Assembly (NCBI GenBank): GCA_023055505.1
Contig: JALIRH010000002.1
Span: forward strand, 4,520,001-4,584,000
Direction of reading: 5' to 3'
Source of the DNA: Callipepla californica brunnescens
Lineage: Eukaryota; Chordata; Aves; Galliformes; Odontophoridae
Length of the DNA: 64,000 nucleotides
The notes under the pieces were generated by a model that worked only from the letters and a program-made list of their open reading frames with translations, made no database searches and was not told the origin of the DNA. How positions within the stretch are numbered: the first letter of the stretch is position 1; the number at the start of each line of letters is the position of its first letter. A program made the position numbers and the translations under genes. Positions 13,409 through 26,912 of this stretch are shown one piece after another.

Positions 13409-14330
13409 AAGACTGAAAGCAAAATACCATGCCGTATTAATTTCTGTAATAAAAGTACATAATTTTCCAGAGATACCATAACCTGACGTTCCTCAGAAGG
13501 TCTCTTTCTGTCAAGTTCTTTCACTACCATCCTTATCTTCTCCCTTCATTCTCCCAGCCTGTAAGCAGTTTTGGTGACGGGAATCCAATCCGTAACTACT
13601 TGTCAAGCTTTCACTGATTTTTTCTTACTTAGCCTGTGAGAGCATAATGCTGTCTGCAATACTGTTGCAGTCTTTTGGTTCAGCACTACAAACAAACAGT
13701 TCAACAGCTCCTTAAGTGAATCAGTAATTCCACGTATTCCTTGTGTAACTTCAAGGCAGGTGTTGTCAGTGTTTAACTTGTTATTAATTTCAGAGAGGTT
13801 AATTAAATAAATTGGTGTTGATGGTCATATGAATCTTGCCGACTGTACTTGATAGATCTCTATTATTTGTAGTGGGACTCTGAACACCTTGTACATAAGA
13901 AGGAAAGTCTACTTAGTGAGATGACCCTCATGGGCAAGTGTCCTTGCTTTACATCTGTCACAAAGAAAGATAATCGGTGTGTAAACTGCTTGCTCTTATA
14001 TGCTTAGTTGGGTGTCCTCAGAACATATAAAAGGTGCAGTAACTTGCCAAGTGAAATTTTGAAGTGAATTTGATGAGACAAAATGCAAGATAAGCTCTTA
14101 AAATTTGACAGGGATGGCGGAGTTTACTGCTGAGTTAGACAGTAGAATGAAATTTTTCATGACCAGAAATGGAAGTGCATTCAGAACAGTGCCAAAGAAC
14201 ATATTATTTATCAGCCTTTCTGTATGAGACTCTCTAGTCACTAACATTCAAGCCATTCAATTTGGATTCTTTGGTAACAGCTATGTTGACATAACAATTT
14301 GTTCTCAAGATCAGATTGCAATTTGAGTCA

Positions 14331-14557
14331 TTGAATCATAGAATATCCAGAGTTGGAAGGGCCCCAGAAGGGTCATCAAGCCCAACTCCTGGCTCCACAC
14401 AGAACCACCAAAAATCTGTTCCTATATTTGAGAGCATTCTTCATGAGCTTCTTTCTTGACCTCCAGCAGCTTTGTACCATGATGACTGCCCTGGGGAGCC
14501 TGTTCCAGTGCCTGACAACTCTCAGGTGAAGAACCTGTCCTGATATCCAACCTGAAA
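14331..14557 (-). mobile_element. CR1 3' end fragment (type with 'ccaactcctggc')
   Basis: 'ttgaatcatagaatatccagagttggaagggcc', 'gggtcatcaagcccaactcctggctc', 'ctggggagcctgttccagtgcctgac' and 'cctgatatccaacctgaa' are the reverse complement of an older CR1 subfamily. Confidence 0.88.
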
Positions 14558-17500
14558 TAAATCAAATAGTCACATAGCTCAACAAGAGCTCTAAACATCA
14601 CATTTCCTCCCATATAGCATCTAATTATGGAATTTTCCCAAGGAGGATCTCTATCTACTTGTTTGTCCTGTCTAGATGTAGCCCCTTCAGAAGTCAGACA
14701 GAACTCTTGTTTAGGTGTTGCTACGGAATTGAATGGGTTCAAATATCCCGATATACTCCCAGGTACTTAGTATAGACCTACATCCATGCAGTCTAGAAAT
14801 CAGTCATGTATGTCCTTGAGTAGAATTAAAAAAAATCTTTTTTGTCAGTTTCACAATTGCAAGAGAATAATATGTGATCTGTTTTAGTGCTCTAATTTCC
14901 TGTTTAAACTAATAAAAGAACCCAGAACAAGAAGAATATAGCTCCTTTAATTAACAAGAGCATCATACTCAAGCGTGAGAATGATGAGTAATTCTGACTA
15001 AATGTCCTAAATAGGCATCAAATAACTTGCTGCTTTTTCTAGTTTTCCATGGTTTTAAGACTGATAAAGAGAATACCAGAAAAAAAAAAAAAAAGATTCA
15101 GGTGAATAGTGGGAATGAGACAAATAACTGTTGAAGACAGAAGATGATGATGTTCTTAGGAGTCTGGATTTTTGGTTCTTAGTCATGCTTAAAGCTTTAA
15201 AACCTCTTCTTTTTGTAGTTTGTAAGGAAGAGATGCAGTGTGGGGAAGGAAGAGGTAAGGTAGTGAGTAGTATGGTGAAGATTACGCAGCAGTGGGAAGC
15301 TAGTTCAGGTGAAAGTTTTTCCTTTCCTTTTGCTCTCCCTCTACAGTCTGAATTTTTTGGGCTGTTTCATTTTGTGCATGGTGTCAAAACCAAGTTATTA
15401 TTAACTTTGTAAACAGATAGTAATTTGTGCTGAGCTGAACTCAGATCTGGTGTCCTGACAGGCACGTGCTCACAGAGGACAAATTGATGTTGATCTTATT
15501 CATTTTGTCGAGTGATCTGACCTAAATTTGCACAGCTGTGTTCACATTTAATCCTGTCTAATAGCTCAAAGGCTTTATATCTCATAAGAGCAGCCTACTG
15601 GCACCTAACATTTATTCTGGCCCTGGTTCAGTTTTACCCTACAAATCCTCTGGCACAACCCAGTATTTTTGTTTTTCTCTGGTAGATTTATTCCTCCATC
15701 TAAATACCCTTGAAATGAACAGTCTCTGAACAGTATAATCTAGACTGTTGGTTTTCAGCCTTCCTGGTTTTGCTGACCTGAGCAAATTCTCCAGAATGGA
15801 TTTGTCACCCAGGCAAAATGAGAGAGGGATTCAAGTAAGTTTCTGGCTTGTTTTACTAAGTCACTTTGTTCGGATTCCTGAGCTACACTGTTTTCACCCA
15901 TGTCCATGTGAACTGTATGTTTGAGGCTGCTGATATAGAGTGAAGGTTTTCTGCTGTGAGGTGCAACTCTGTTTTGTCCTAGCAATCTCATTTTGTTGCT
16001 GCTGGTTGAATGAGTATTTACACCACTCTTCGCTGTGAACCAATAAGCTTGGTGTCACTGCTACTTTGTTCATTTCAGCTGGCAGAAGAGAAAGTATAGT
16101 GGTTCTTGTAAGTGAAATAAACCCCACAAACATAAATAAAACAGCTCCTTTCTTATTTGCTCCACTTTGAATACTCTTTGGGTTATGAGTCATTTTTTAA
16201 GGCTCATTTATTATCTGTCTTCTGTGTCTCTAATTCATAACGTTTTGGTGGTGGAAATTAACGAACCTTGGGAAAAGTGATTCACAATATTTCACTGTTT
16301 ATGAACATATGTCTACAGAGGCTGACAAAATTGTGGATATTGATTTTCCCAGGAATATTAAGCAGCGAACTTTATATATGTGTGGTTTGTTGTTTTTTTT
16401 AACATTGAGAGATTATTTTCAGGGCTTGTGTCCAATCTGAGTTACATGTCTGGAATATAAAACAAATCAGTCTTTAACATTTTAGACTAGATGCTTATGT
16501 AGTAGGAAAAAACAATACAAACAAACAAACAAGCACAAAACAAACCGTAACACATTTAATGGATGTGTTTGAGTAAGACTGTATGCCTTGTATTTGTTTT
16601 TACCTGTGTGTCAAGTCTTTATTTTGGCTTACAGATGGAGGAAAATTTTCAAAGGTTTACAATAGTCTGGAAAACTGAACAACTTTGCAAAATAGCTGCA
16701 AGGGGTTGTTGCTGTCTTTTGCTGTGATGATATCTCATTCTGTAAGCTATTCTGTTTAATGGTAGATGACTGTAAAGACCAGAGATTTTACAAACTAATC
16801 CCTGATAGCTCCTTAACAGAGTGTTTGGAGGTTTCTCATGGCTATTAATAACAAGTTTTATTGAAGGAGACTTGAAAATGAAGTCCTTGATGATAACGCA
16901 TTATAAAATAAACAGAAAAGTCACAACCAGGCACTGACCCAAAAGTTGTGGTTTTTCTAAGTGCATTTGGAGAATAAACTAAGGAGCATTCTGGTTGAGA
17001 TCTAAATTGCTTAATCTGCACAGATTTTATTTCATATATTCTTCATTTTCAACTTAATATCATATTACTGAGTGAGTCCATACATCGCAGAAGATGTCTG
17101 CATTTCAGTGCATGTCTATTGCAGTGTTTGTGTCCGAATATGGAAGCCTGGGTAACAGGTAGTGCTTCTTTGATGCAATTAACACTGTGGCAAAGGGCAA
17201 CTCTGCAAGGTTGTTATGTTTCATTGGCCTTCTGTGACTCAGGGTAAATGCTTTCCCTTCTTGACTGTGCTATGGTAAGATGACTCATTGAATTCAACAA
17301 GTCAAACTTATCCTTGAATCACTTTTCTTAAGTAACAGCCAGGAAGGAAGGAAGAAGTTTTATGATAATTGTACATTCCACTAATTCTTCAGCCTTGCAA
17401 CTTGAAATTTTAAGGAACGTAAGAGCTTTTCTACATAAAAATGAAGGTCAATTTCATACTAAGTAGTCTAAAAATATATATCGTTTATCTGGGACTTTGA

Positions 17501-17652
17501 GGTTCTAGTCACTGTTAAATCAACATTGTAGACTAATCTGATCAACTGATCATTTCACACTGATGGACCACTTCATTGCCCGCAGACTCTCATTCTTTAA
17601 AAGAACAAGGGTAAAATACAAAACACTGTAATTTTTATCATCTAGTTCCCTC

Positions 17653-17766
17653 CCTCTAGATCAGGTTGCTCAAAACCCCATCCAACCTGTCCTTGAATGC
17701 CTCCATGGAGAGGGCATTCACAACCTTGCTGGTCAACCTGTTCCAGAGTCTCACCACCCTCACGGT
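17653..17766 (-). mobile_element. CR1 internal fragment without 3' tail
   Basis: 'gatcaggttgctcaaaaccccatccaacctgtccttgaatgcctcca' and 'caacctgttccagagtctcaccaccctcac' are reverse-complement CR1. The terminal tail is absent. Confidence 0.85.
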
Positions 17767-18485
17767 ATTAATTAAAACAAAATGAGGTGTTACCTTTAGA
17801 AGTCATTGTTTTGCTGAAGGTCTCATGTCTGCCATTTCACTGATGCTCTGTCAGGAAAAAAAAAAAGTGGTATACTATACATTGCAGAACAGCTAATGAC
17901 AGTGCTGCAGTGACAGGAAGTGCACTTAGAACTGATTCTGTCAAGCAATTAATGTATGCTTAGAAGAGGCCACTGGGATGCAATTGTTGCCCTAAGAACT
18001 GGGATCTTCTTCAGCTGCATGAAGGTGAACACTGGAGCAATTTCATTAATAAAACACACTTAGCTCTCACACGCTAAAACACAAAAGAGATTTGGTCTAG
18101 TGAGTGAACTTTTCCTAACAGTTCATTCTCAAAGTTTGCTTGTAGTCTGCGTGTCTGCGTTGTGAACCTTTTTTTACTGTGTTTCTTTGTACCTTGCAGT
18201 TTTACTGTAGAAGACATTTGTGGAGTGGATAATAATTATATTTTACTCTGAGTTTATGACCTTATTCTACGCACTTAATCAAGGATTCTTAAAAAAAAAA
18301 AAAAGAAGTGAAAAATACCAACTTCTGAAAAAAAAAATCACTATAAAAGATGCTTTAAAAGCAGTAAGAAAAGTGATGCTAGGTAGTATGTGCTGTGTTT
18401 CCTGAGTGGCAGTTTTATTCTCCTAAATGAATGTTTTGGGGTTTATGAGTCATTGCCCTTTATCTCATGGTGCTGAGTGTTCTTT

Positions 18486-18540
18486 TGTCCTTTTTTTTTT
18501 TTTTTTCTTTTTTCTATTTTTTCCTTTCATTTTTTTCTGG
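18486..18540. repeat. T-rich low-complexity tract
   Basis: Long T run interspersed with C. Similar short T tracts occur near 6190, 8360, 8720, 8985, 10340 and 58160. Confidence 0.8.
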
Positions 18541-21500
18541 TTTTGTGACAGAGATGGACAAGGATGGTGAAAGCACTGAAGAGATGTCTGGTTTATTTTA
18601 CACTCAGATGTAATTGCACAAATGCTAGAAAGTTCATAGCCTGACAGAATGCGCAGTGCCCTGTCCTTATTTCCACCCTGTGCTGTCCCCATCTTCCCTT
18701 TCTCTCCTCCCTTGTGTTGGGCTGATGCTGACTGCCATCTCAGCAGAGCATTGTCGGACTTTTTTTTACTTCAAGATGTTTAACAGTTAATTAAGTACGT
18801 GTGGTATGCAAGCAAGACCCAGCTGCTGTCAGGGGGCTTGATCAGTTTATTTCTAAAATGTCATTGCATAAACACTATGAGTTACAAAGATTTCTGAGGG
18901 CAATGGATGATAAAAAAAGCCACTGCTGTTTAGCCAGTATCATAAATCCACAAGATACCCTTGTTGAAAACAATGGAGTTCAGAGTATAAAATCAAGTCT
19001 TCCTTTAAAGGAACAAGTGAGATACTATCTAATCTTTAAATATATAGATTTCTGTAGGTCTCTATAAGAGATTCTGATTTTCACTTAGTGTCTCCTTGCT
19101 ACAAGTAAAATGGCAAATGAAATTGATTATTTCTAGGACAACAGCTCTTGCTGGAAGGACAAACTGTCAAAGTGGTGACCTGGCTGTTACCTTCAGTGCC
19201 TATAGGACAGCACAGTACAAGTTGTGGTGATGGCAGCACCTTATGAAGCAATCCATTGCTTTGAAGCTGGTGATACTGTTAGCTGGCATTGCTTTTACAC
19301 AAGCACCTTTATGAGACACTACCCATGTACTTTTTTCTATCTTTCTATGGAGATTTTTTTGTGTCTTCTTCAGTGTTCTTTTGGAAAATTCAGAGTGTAA
19401 CTTAAATATGGACATTTTGGAAGCACTGATGTACTATGGCCTTAGCAAGAATCATCTTTGTATTTTTCTTTAGTCTGCTTATTAGATGAATTTGTGATAC
19501 TTCTTTAGTAATGGCAACAGTCTCTATTGCTTTTCAGTGCTGATATAACAACAACCTTCACTTCAGAGTTGTTTTTACCAACTGTTCCTCTATTTATAGA
19601 CCAAGGTTGACCCCTTAGCAATCAGAGAGTAAGGGATAGTCTGAGGTCCTTTACAAGCCCTGCATTTTGAAGAGCTGTGATCAGCTGCTTTTAAGGAGCA
19701 GTGTGGAACAGCAGTGAAAACTTGGTATATCATTTTATGTACTTGTGTTTTCCCCATCTTGGGTGCCTGCAGCTGTTTTGTCTAATTTTGTAGCATTTAT
19801 TTCAGTGAAATATAATGGCTATGTCTCTGAGCGATTTTTTCTTTGAACTTTGCTAAGTGCTGTGACGAGCAAATGTGCTAGAGGCTCCTTTTAGTTTTTT
19901 ATCAGATGTACCCAAGGCACTAGGCCCTGTTGGTGGAGGTTCAGTCCCCCTAGCATTCACATGTAGATTTATGTACTCTGAGCCTCTGTTTTTCCCATGT
20001 AGTGGGTGGATGTCCAGTATGGTGTGGCAGCCATTTCCCTTTTCATTCTGACGATCCGTGAGGAAATAAAGCTACAGAAACATTTATTATTATTTTTTTT
20101 TTTCCAAAGACAGTTCCTCTGTATCTGCTTTGAAAATGTAGAAAGCAAGTGAAATAAAAAGTAATTAGACTGAAGACCTGCCTGTATATTTCCATGTATT
20201 TAATCTTTATTTTTCCTTTCATCCTGGCTAACCTTCGCCTGCTGCCATTTCTTTCTGACTTTGAAAACATTGGCGCTTGTCTGAACCAGCTGCCCACCTA
20301 TTCACACCTTTCCTCTTTAAAATATTGCCTTCAAAAGCACAATTATATCCTTTGATCCTGAGATTTTGTTCTGGAGAAATGTGCCTGAGCACAAGATGTA
20401 AATTTATCTGGAGGTTATTCTTCTGTTTAGGAGGAACACTCCGCAAGTCTGAATATGTTGCAAAAGTATTTCTTGGTATTGTGTGATTTTTCTCTTGGCT
20501 TCCCCCACTCAGTCTGCTTTGCTTTGGTGCCATATGCTTAGACAAGACTATCACACACATTACCAGGCAGATGTGGGATTTACATGCCCTATAAGCAGTA
20601 CACAACTCCCTCAGGCTCTGCAGAAAGGCAAAGTCAGAAAGGATTAATCTTGTTTCTGTTTAAACTGTAAAAATAAATAGATAAATAAAATAAGAAGAGT
20701 GGTCAGATAGGTAGTTTAGCAATTGTACTTCTTTCTCACCATTATAGACATATATTGCAAATACAGCATGCATCCTATGTCCCATCATTGTTTTTCCATA
20801 GTCAACATGTCCAACATTTTTTTTTTTTGGTTGTATGTTTGAACGCTTTTTTGATCAATGTGGATTAAAAATCAACAACGTTTTAACTCTGAAATACCTG
20901 GTTTTGAAAATAGCTATGCTTGAGAGGACACTCAGAAAAGAAAACATAATTTAAAATAATTAGTGTAATAAGTCAGTCTTATCTCAAACCTTCATACCTT
21001 CATGTATCAGATTCTTCTTCATTCCTGGTTCATTGGAGGCAATGGTCAAACTTTTAAGTGCCACGGAAGTTACAGGTTAGCATGTATGGGGAAAATCTTC
21101 CCTCTGAAATCTGAGTTTGATGTTTCCTTAGAGCCCCACGTGTCTCAGACGAGAGTTATTGGTAGCCCTCACATGGGACACTCTCATAGATGGCTGCTGT
21201 GAAAAATCTACCCGTAGTTGTTTCTGAACTGAGCTAATTAAATAAATCTGATGGCTATTTTGTCCCTGATGCCAAGACAATTTCCAGTCAGCAACAACTT
21301 GCAGCTTGACAAAAGAAGGAAAAAAAGGAGGAAAGAGTAAGGAAATTTCAAAATTGGTCTAAAAGCTTAAAAGCTCTTGGCCTGTTTCTGCTGTAAGTAA
21401 GGGTTTACAATAGTATGTTAAGTAGTGATATATCGGTAATTTATGTTGGCAAAGCTTACTTGAGTAAGGTTTGAACTCCAGATGTTTCTTCCAGCCTGAA

Positions 21501-21954
21501 TAATTTTATGGTTAAATGGATGTATGAGATATTATCTGTAAATCATTGTAATGCTTCAAAATCTTGATCTGCCTGTCGTGGCATGTCAGGTGCCTTGATT
21601 GTTAGCATTTTCCTCAGAAGAATCTCTTCCATTTATTATTCTTTAAATTATTCATATTCCCTTAGAAACTTCTCACGCACGTCTTTAGTTAAGTCATAGG
21701 AGGGGTCAAAAGCATAAGCATTCTGAATTCTATTCTCATCTGTCTCAGAGTTCTGTCTTTTTGGCCTGTGCTTTTATAAAAATGGGCTGTGCTTCCCCTG
21801 CATGTCTGCCATTTGATAAAATAGGACAAAAAAATCAATTTCCCATATACGAGGAGCAAGGCAGTTAATTAAAACTTGCTTTGAAATTCTTGCACATAAT
21901 ATGTTATTTACTTTTTGCCTCTCCTTCTTGTACTTTCCATAATATTATCATTCC

Positions 21955-22187
21955 ATCCTCAGGACTAATTGGACATTTTAGCTCTCTTAATTACTGCTTT
22001 GATCTTGCTTTTAGCAAGTTTTCCTGGAGATGGAGCTCAGTGAAGTAATTGGAAAGATTCCAGCTGATATTACTTGATATATTTGCATGAACCCCAAGAT
22101 GCCTAACCAAATGTGATTACACAGCTGAGGACTTTTTAAGCAAAGTACTCCAAATGTTTATTATGCCTCTATATGTGTTTTGTTTAG
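21955..22187. promoter_or_regulatory. Motif-dense block before the first coding exon (candidate enhancer)
   Basis: In about 230 bp there are two TAATTGG homeodomain-like sites (21966-21972, 22046-22052), TTAATTA (21987-21993), CTTTGATC of TCF/LEF type (21997-22004), a perfect octamer ATTTGCAT (22081-22088) and two CAGCTG E-boxes (near 22061 and 22122). It contains no repeat. Function is inferred only from motif density and position; AT-rich DNA yields some of these by chance. Confidence 0.3.
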
Positions 22188-22284
<97 letters not shown>

Positions 22285-23677
22285 TGAGTTGATGTTAATT
22301 TGAAGCTGATTACAGAAGAGTTATTTTCAGAAAACAGTTAAAAACCAAAACAGATAATTTTCTGCCAAATGGATATGTATTTCATGCAATCTCCAGGGCA
22401 GAGAAGGATGTCACTGGGCTTTCACTGCTGTCAAGGAAGATCAGTGTACATTTCTTTCACTGTGAAGTCAGACTGACTGACTTGTTTTTGTAATACAGTG
22501 TTGTAATGCTTCAAATTATTTTAAGCATCTGTTCAGACATAAGCATGATAGCCGCTTCAAATGCTCCTGGATTGGCGTAGAGCCCCTGTGCCAAATGATA
22601 ACTGCTTTGAACTTTAATGAAAACAGATCCACAGTAGAGTTGTAAATCCTTTGACTATTATTTTAATTATATTAATGGACATTAATTTAATACCACAGTT
22701 TCAGAGGAGAACATGAATATTCATGTTTGCCTAAAGAACTGATTTTGATAGCCATATTCTATTCTCATGTCTCTTTAAGTTAGAAGAACACATACAACTT
22801 CTGATGCATTCAAAATTTTGCCCCCATTCTCTTGCACCACTCTTCCTGATAGCCTTTATAATAACCCATTCGCTGCTGAATGGGGAAGCCTGAACAAATG
22901 TGAATAATTTTTCTACTTGTATATTGAACCCCATATTTCTTCAGTGAGCAAAAAGATATACTAAAATACTTTTTTAGGAGATCAGAAGACCAAGATGGTC
23001 TAAAGAATGTACTTCATGGACAACTGTAGGTCTTGTGGAAACATTATTTTCTTTCATCTAGGATGACTGATGTATACAGCACATTACATATTCTCTTTAA
23101 TGCCTTAGCTTTGTATAGGAATGGTTAATAGCTGATTTGTCCATCTTGAGCTTAATTTCTAGTGACAAAAATATGGAATTGTTTCAGGTGCTGGGATGGA
23201 TGAATTAAAACTGTTTCCATCTACTTACAGGCTTTTGTGTTTTTTGTTTTTAACTGTGATGATTTATGTGTTAAAGATGCCATGAACTTGGATGAAGAAA
23301 GCACAGATGTACTTTGTTTTAACAGCTGGCATCCGTCATTCTTCTAATGCCTCCAAGTGAATATCTGTCAATGTTCTGTTAGAAAGCACTCTGACTATAA
23401 GAAATACTCACATTACATAGAAAAAAGTCCTCTGTGCTTGAAGTATTTGGTTTATTTCCATTATAAATGAAGATTCCTATGTACCTCAGTGTTCATGACC
23501 TTAGGAGACAATCCTGGTGTATAGATTCTTAATTTGCTGGTCAGTGTAATAATATATTTTATCCTCCTCACATTTGAAAATATGCACCCTTCTGTGGCTT
23601 CAGTGATTTGTTTGGACTTTGATGGTAGGAGGCTCAAAGCTTAGCTAGGCATCTTCCTACATAACACACTGCTGAGC

Positions 23678-23702
23678 TTTTTTTGTTTGTTTGTTTGTTT
23701 TC
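23678..23702. repeat. (TTTG)n simple repeat
   Basis: T run followed by about five TTTG units. Confidence 0.8.
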
Positions 23703-24514
23703 CATCTTCATATAGACCTGCTTTTACAGTCAGTAATTTCTTTGAAATGCTCTCTTTGGCTTTGACAGTTCAAATCTCTGGTGTGGGGGTAAACCTAGCA
23801 CTAACACAGATAATATATTCTGCTGTCACACTAATGAGTTCGTAATTACCCTTCCTTTTCTTCCCACTGGTGCTTATCCTGCTTTACTGATTAATATTCC
23901 AAACATGTAGGGCTATAGGTTATACTGCAATAATTTGTTTACTGATTTTTTGTTTTTATTATTTCTGTGTAACCTGCACAATATTATATGTACTTTCTTT
24001 CCTTTCATAATTTTACTAATTATATTTCCAGTAATATCCTTTACTGCATCTCACATTTGCTGATCAGCATCCTCTGACTGGCTTCATCTACTCAGTAGCT
24101 TTTATTGCTGTAGCATGAGAATGTATAGGAAAGGAGTAAATGATTTTCCCAAATTTCATTTTAACTTGGGCACAATTTTTGTTTCTTCCCTACTACCCTT
24201 TTTGATATTCACAGTGGACATCTGGAATATCTTGGATTGACATACATTCTCTCCGGATGAGGGGATGGTAGAAAAATAATAATAACAGGAATTTTCTATT
24301 TAACTAGTGTTTTCCTTCTCTGAGTGCCTTGTAAATTGAGTCAATATTGTTCTGTTTTGCTGAAGGACAGAATGATGATTTGTGAAAGGTTGTCCATCAG
24401 AATAGCAGTGGACCTGAAATGAATCTTAATTTCTCTGGTGGCACAATGCTGTGTTTTGTTTTGGTTTGGCTTTTTTAAAAGCAAAAGCAAGGACAGTAAT
24501 GAAGAGCATTATTA

Positions 24515-24551
24515 ATTATTAAGCTAATAATAATTATTATTAAGCTAATAA
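24515..24551. repeat. Tandem duplication of an ATTATTAAGCTAATAA unit
   Basis: Two near-identical copies. The unit is itself partly self-complementary around AAGCT. Confidence 0.7.
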
Positions 24552-24907
24552 ATAAAAAATGAAAAATCATAACCAAGGACATGACTATATATCCTCAGAA
24601 ATATGTAGCAGCCTTGCTACTGAAATCAGTAGAAGTAGACTGGAGCATCAGTCACCAAATTCTTTGGAACACCACTAGATTTGTGTGCCAAATTGACATT
24701 GGGCCATATGGTTGAAATTCCTGAGTTGGTACAACATAATTGCACAGAAATAAGGATGATATTATCCAAAGCATTTAGTCTTGGCTATCTCTCCTTCTTG
24801 GGAATCTGTATTGGTTGCCTGAAATTGTCAAATGGTTGTCTCAGATTTCAAGTAGGGAAAGAAACATTTCCTAGTAATTACAGGCCTGTCAGTCTCACTT
24901 CAGTAAA

Positions 24908-25012
24908 ATCACAGAATCACAGAATTGTAGGGGTTGGAAGGGACCTCTAGAGATCATCTAGTCCAACCCCCCTGCCAAAGCAGGATACACAGCCCAGGTT
25001 GCACAGGTAGGC
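24908..25012 (-). mobile_element. CR1 3' end fragment, joined head-on to a plus-strand CR1 piece
   Basis: 'atcacagaatcacagaattgtag', 'ggttggaagggacctctagagatcatctagtcc' and 'ccctgccaaagcagg' are a well-kept reverse-complement CR1 3' end. It stops abruptly near 25012. Confidence 0.95.
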
Positions 25013-25029
25013 ATGGGGAAGGTTCGTCC

Positions 25030-25335
25030 CCCTCTGCTCTGCACTGTGTGTCCTCCAGCACTGGGGGCAGTTCTGGATTCCACAGAAGGACATATAGCTA
25101 TTAGAGAATGTCCAGAGGAGGTCTTTGAAGTTGGTGAAGGATTCAGAGTGCAAGGCATGTGAAGAACAGCTGAGGTCCCTGGTTTTGTGCATCCCGGAGC
25201 AGAGCAGGCTGAGGGGAGGCCTCATGGCAGCTACTGCTCCTCACAGGGAGCAGAGGGGCAGCACTGAGCTCTTCTCTGGGGAGAGCATGGTTGGGCCACC
25301 AGCAAGCCCATTAGAGAAGAGTCCTCAGTGCAAAT
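25030..25335 (+). mobile_element. CR1 internal fragment, opposite in direction to its left neighbour
   Basis: 'gtccccctctgctctgcactg', 'gagcagagcaggctgaggggaggcctcatggcagct' and 'ctcacagggagcagaggggcagcactgagctct' fit a CR1 subfamily with the 'gggaggcctcatggc' block. There is no 3' tail. Confidence 0.75.
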
Positions 25336-26492
25336 AATGGCATGAATAAATCGTCAAAGGTTTAGCTGGAGAACCCTGGGAGAATGGCCCTTTTGGAGCC
25401 ATTAGGTGTTGGTTAGTAATCAGACTGATTAATAACATGGTCTGCTGGCCTAAAGCCATGGAGCCGAAGTGCTTTAAAATGTTAGTCTTTCAGTATTGAT
25501 TCTGGTTCTGTTTTTGGTTACACTGGAAGCTATTTTGAACTGTATAAGTACACGGAGGCAGTTTCCATCTCTCCTTTCCCATGAGAAGTAGAAACTTCTT
25601 AATCTACAGGAATTCTACATTGTGATATTTTAATCATTGTCTTACAAGCTCAATCTAATGTTTCTTAGCCTGTATAAATGGTTAATAGGGACATAAAAAA
25701 ACAGTCAGGGGCTTTTGTAAATAATTATTGTGGTTTTATGTTTCTGGCATGTGTAACAAAAACAGTTATCAGTAAAATACATGTTGCAGGTAACCTGGTC
25801 AAATATTACTGTTAAAATTTATCTTTTTCTAAAGCACAAACAGAATTTATAGATGTCAAAGTTTAGATGCTGTAGGTACTGATGTAGGGGAAGAAAGAAC
25901 CTTTTCTTTGGTCAATCCAAAGGATTTGCAGTGCTGTTTGATATCACAGTTTGAAAGACTGAGTAATAAGAAGTAATGCAACTTCTGGAAGAAAAAACAT
26001 TTTTAAATTTTCTGTCCTAATTCTCTCCATCATTTTCCACTTAATAACTGGTGACAGATATTTTCTCAAGTGAAATTAGCTGCTTGATTCTGATTTTTCT
26101 TAATAGAGTAGGAAATAAAATTATCCTTGGCTTCCAGAAGCCGTTAATTGATTTGTCTGGTTTTGTCAGAAGCAATTCTTCTGCACCTCTTTTTCTTAAA
26201 GCATTTCAAAACCTATTTGATGGTTTTCCTCACTTAAAAGCAAAATCAAACTAAAAGCAACAGAAAACATGCTAGTAAGTCCACAAGATAAATAACTTTC
26301 GGAGTCTGGGTGGGAATAGAGAGCAAAAAGAAGATGATACTCTGGCTTCATAATGTTGGGATTCTGGCAATTATCTGTTAGGAAATGAGGATCAAAGTAA
26401 GTCCTTACCAGTCACAGGGTGGAATCAAATGTTTATCAGTCCTTTCACTCCTCAAATTCAGGCTGTAATTTGTAAATGTTTTTAAATTTGTT

Positions 26493-26912
26493 TAGCTCCC
26501 ACTAAACCATGTCCCTCAACACAACATCCAAACATTCCTTGAACACCCGCAGGGTTGGTGACTCCACCACCTCTCTGGGCAGTCCATTCCAGTGCCTGAC
26601 CACCCTTTCAGAGAAGTAGTATTTCCTAATGTCCAGCCTGAATCACCCTTGGCGCAGTTTGAAGCCATTCCCTCCAGTCCTATCATTAATTACACGAGAG
26701 AAGAGGTCGACCCCCAGCTCACTACAACCTCCCTTCAGGAAGTTATAGAGATCAATAAGGGCTCCCCTGAGCCTCCTATTCTCCAGGCTGAACATTTCCA
26801 GCTCCTTCAGCCTCTCCCCATAAGGCCTGTGCTCCAGACCCCTCACCAGCCTTGTTGCCCTTCTTTGAACATGCTCCAGGGCCTCAATGTCTTTCCTGCA
26901 GTGAGGGGCTCT
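26493..26912 (-). mobile_element. CR1 fragment, about 420 bp, lacking the 3' tail
   Basis: 'gactccaccacctctctgggcagtccattccagtgcctgaccaccctttc', 'ggctcccctgagcctcctattctccaggctgaac' and 'tcaccagccttgttgcccttctttg' are well kept. A 107-codon plus-strand frame here (26592-26915) is antisense to CR1. Confidence 0.95.

Larger units (their letters stand above)
1..22187 (+). other. Sequence upstream of the first FAM135B coding exon (upstream intron or 5' flank)
   Basis: The acceptor at 22187 implies at least one 5' noncoding exon further left, so part or all of this is probably intron. No CpG-rich promoter or exon was recognised. Apart from listed CR1 pieces and simple repeats, I see no gene in 1-1254, 1541-2915, 3095-4340, 4499-6973, 7193-10815, 10987-11499, 12138-14330, 14558-17652 and 17767-21954. 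The longest non-repeat reading frame, 125 codons on the minus strand at 20228-20605, has no recognisable domain. Confidence 0.65.

Noticed and set aside
18801..19067. 88-codon plus-strand frame as a possible exon
   Set aside because: No similarity to FAM135B or another protein I know, and the first coding exon of FAM135B lies downstream.
20228..20605. 125-codon minus-strand frame, the longest outside CR1
   Set aside because: No recognisable domain, a plus-strand frame overlaps it (20277-20486), and there is no splice or promoter context; taken as chance.
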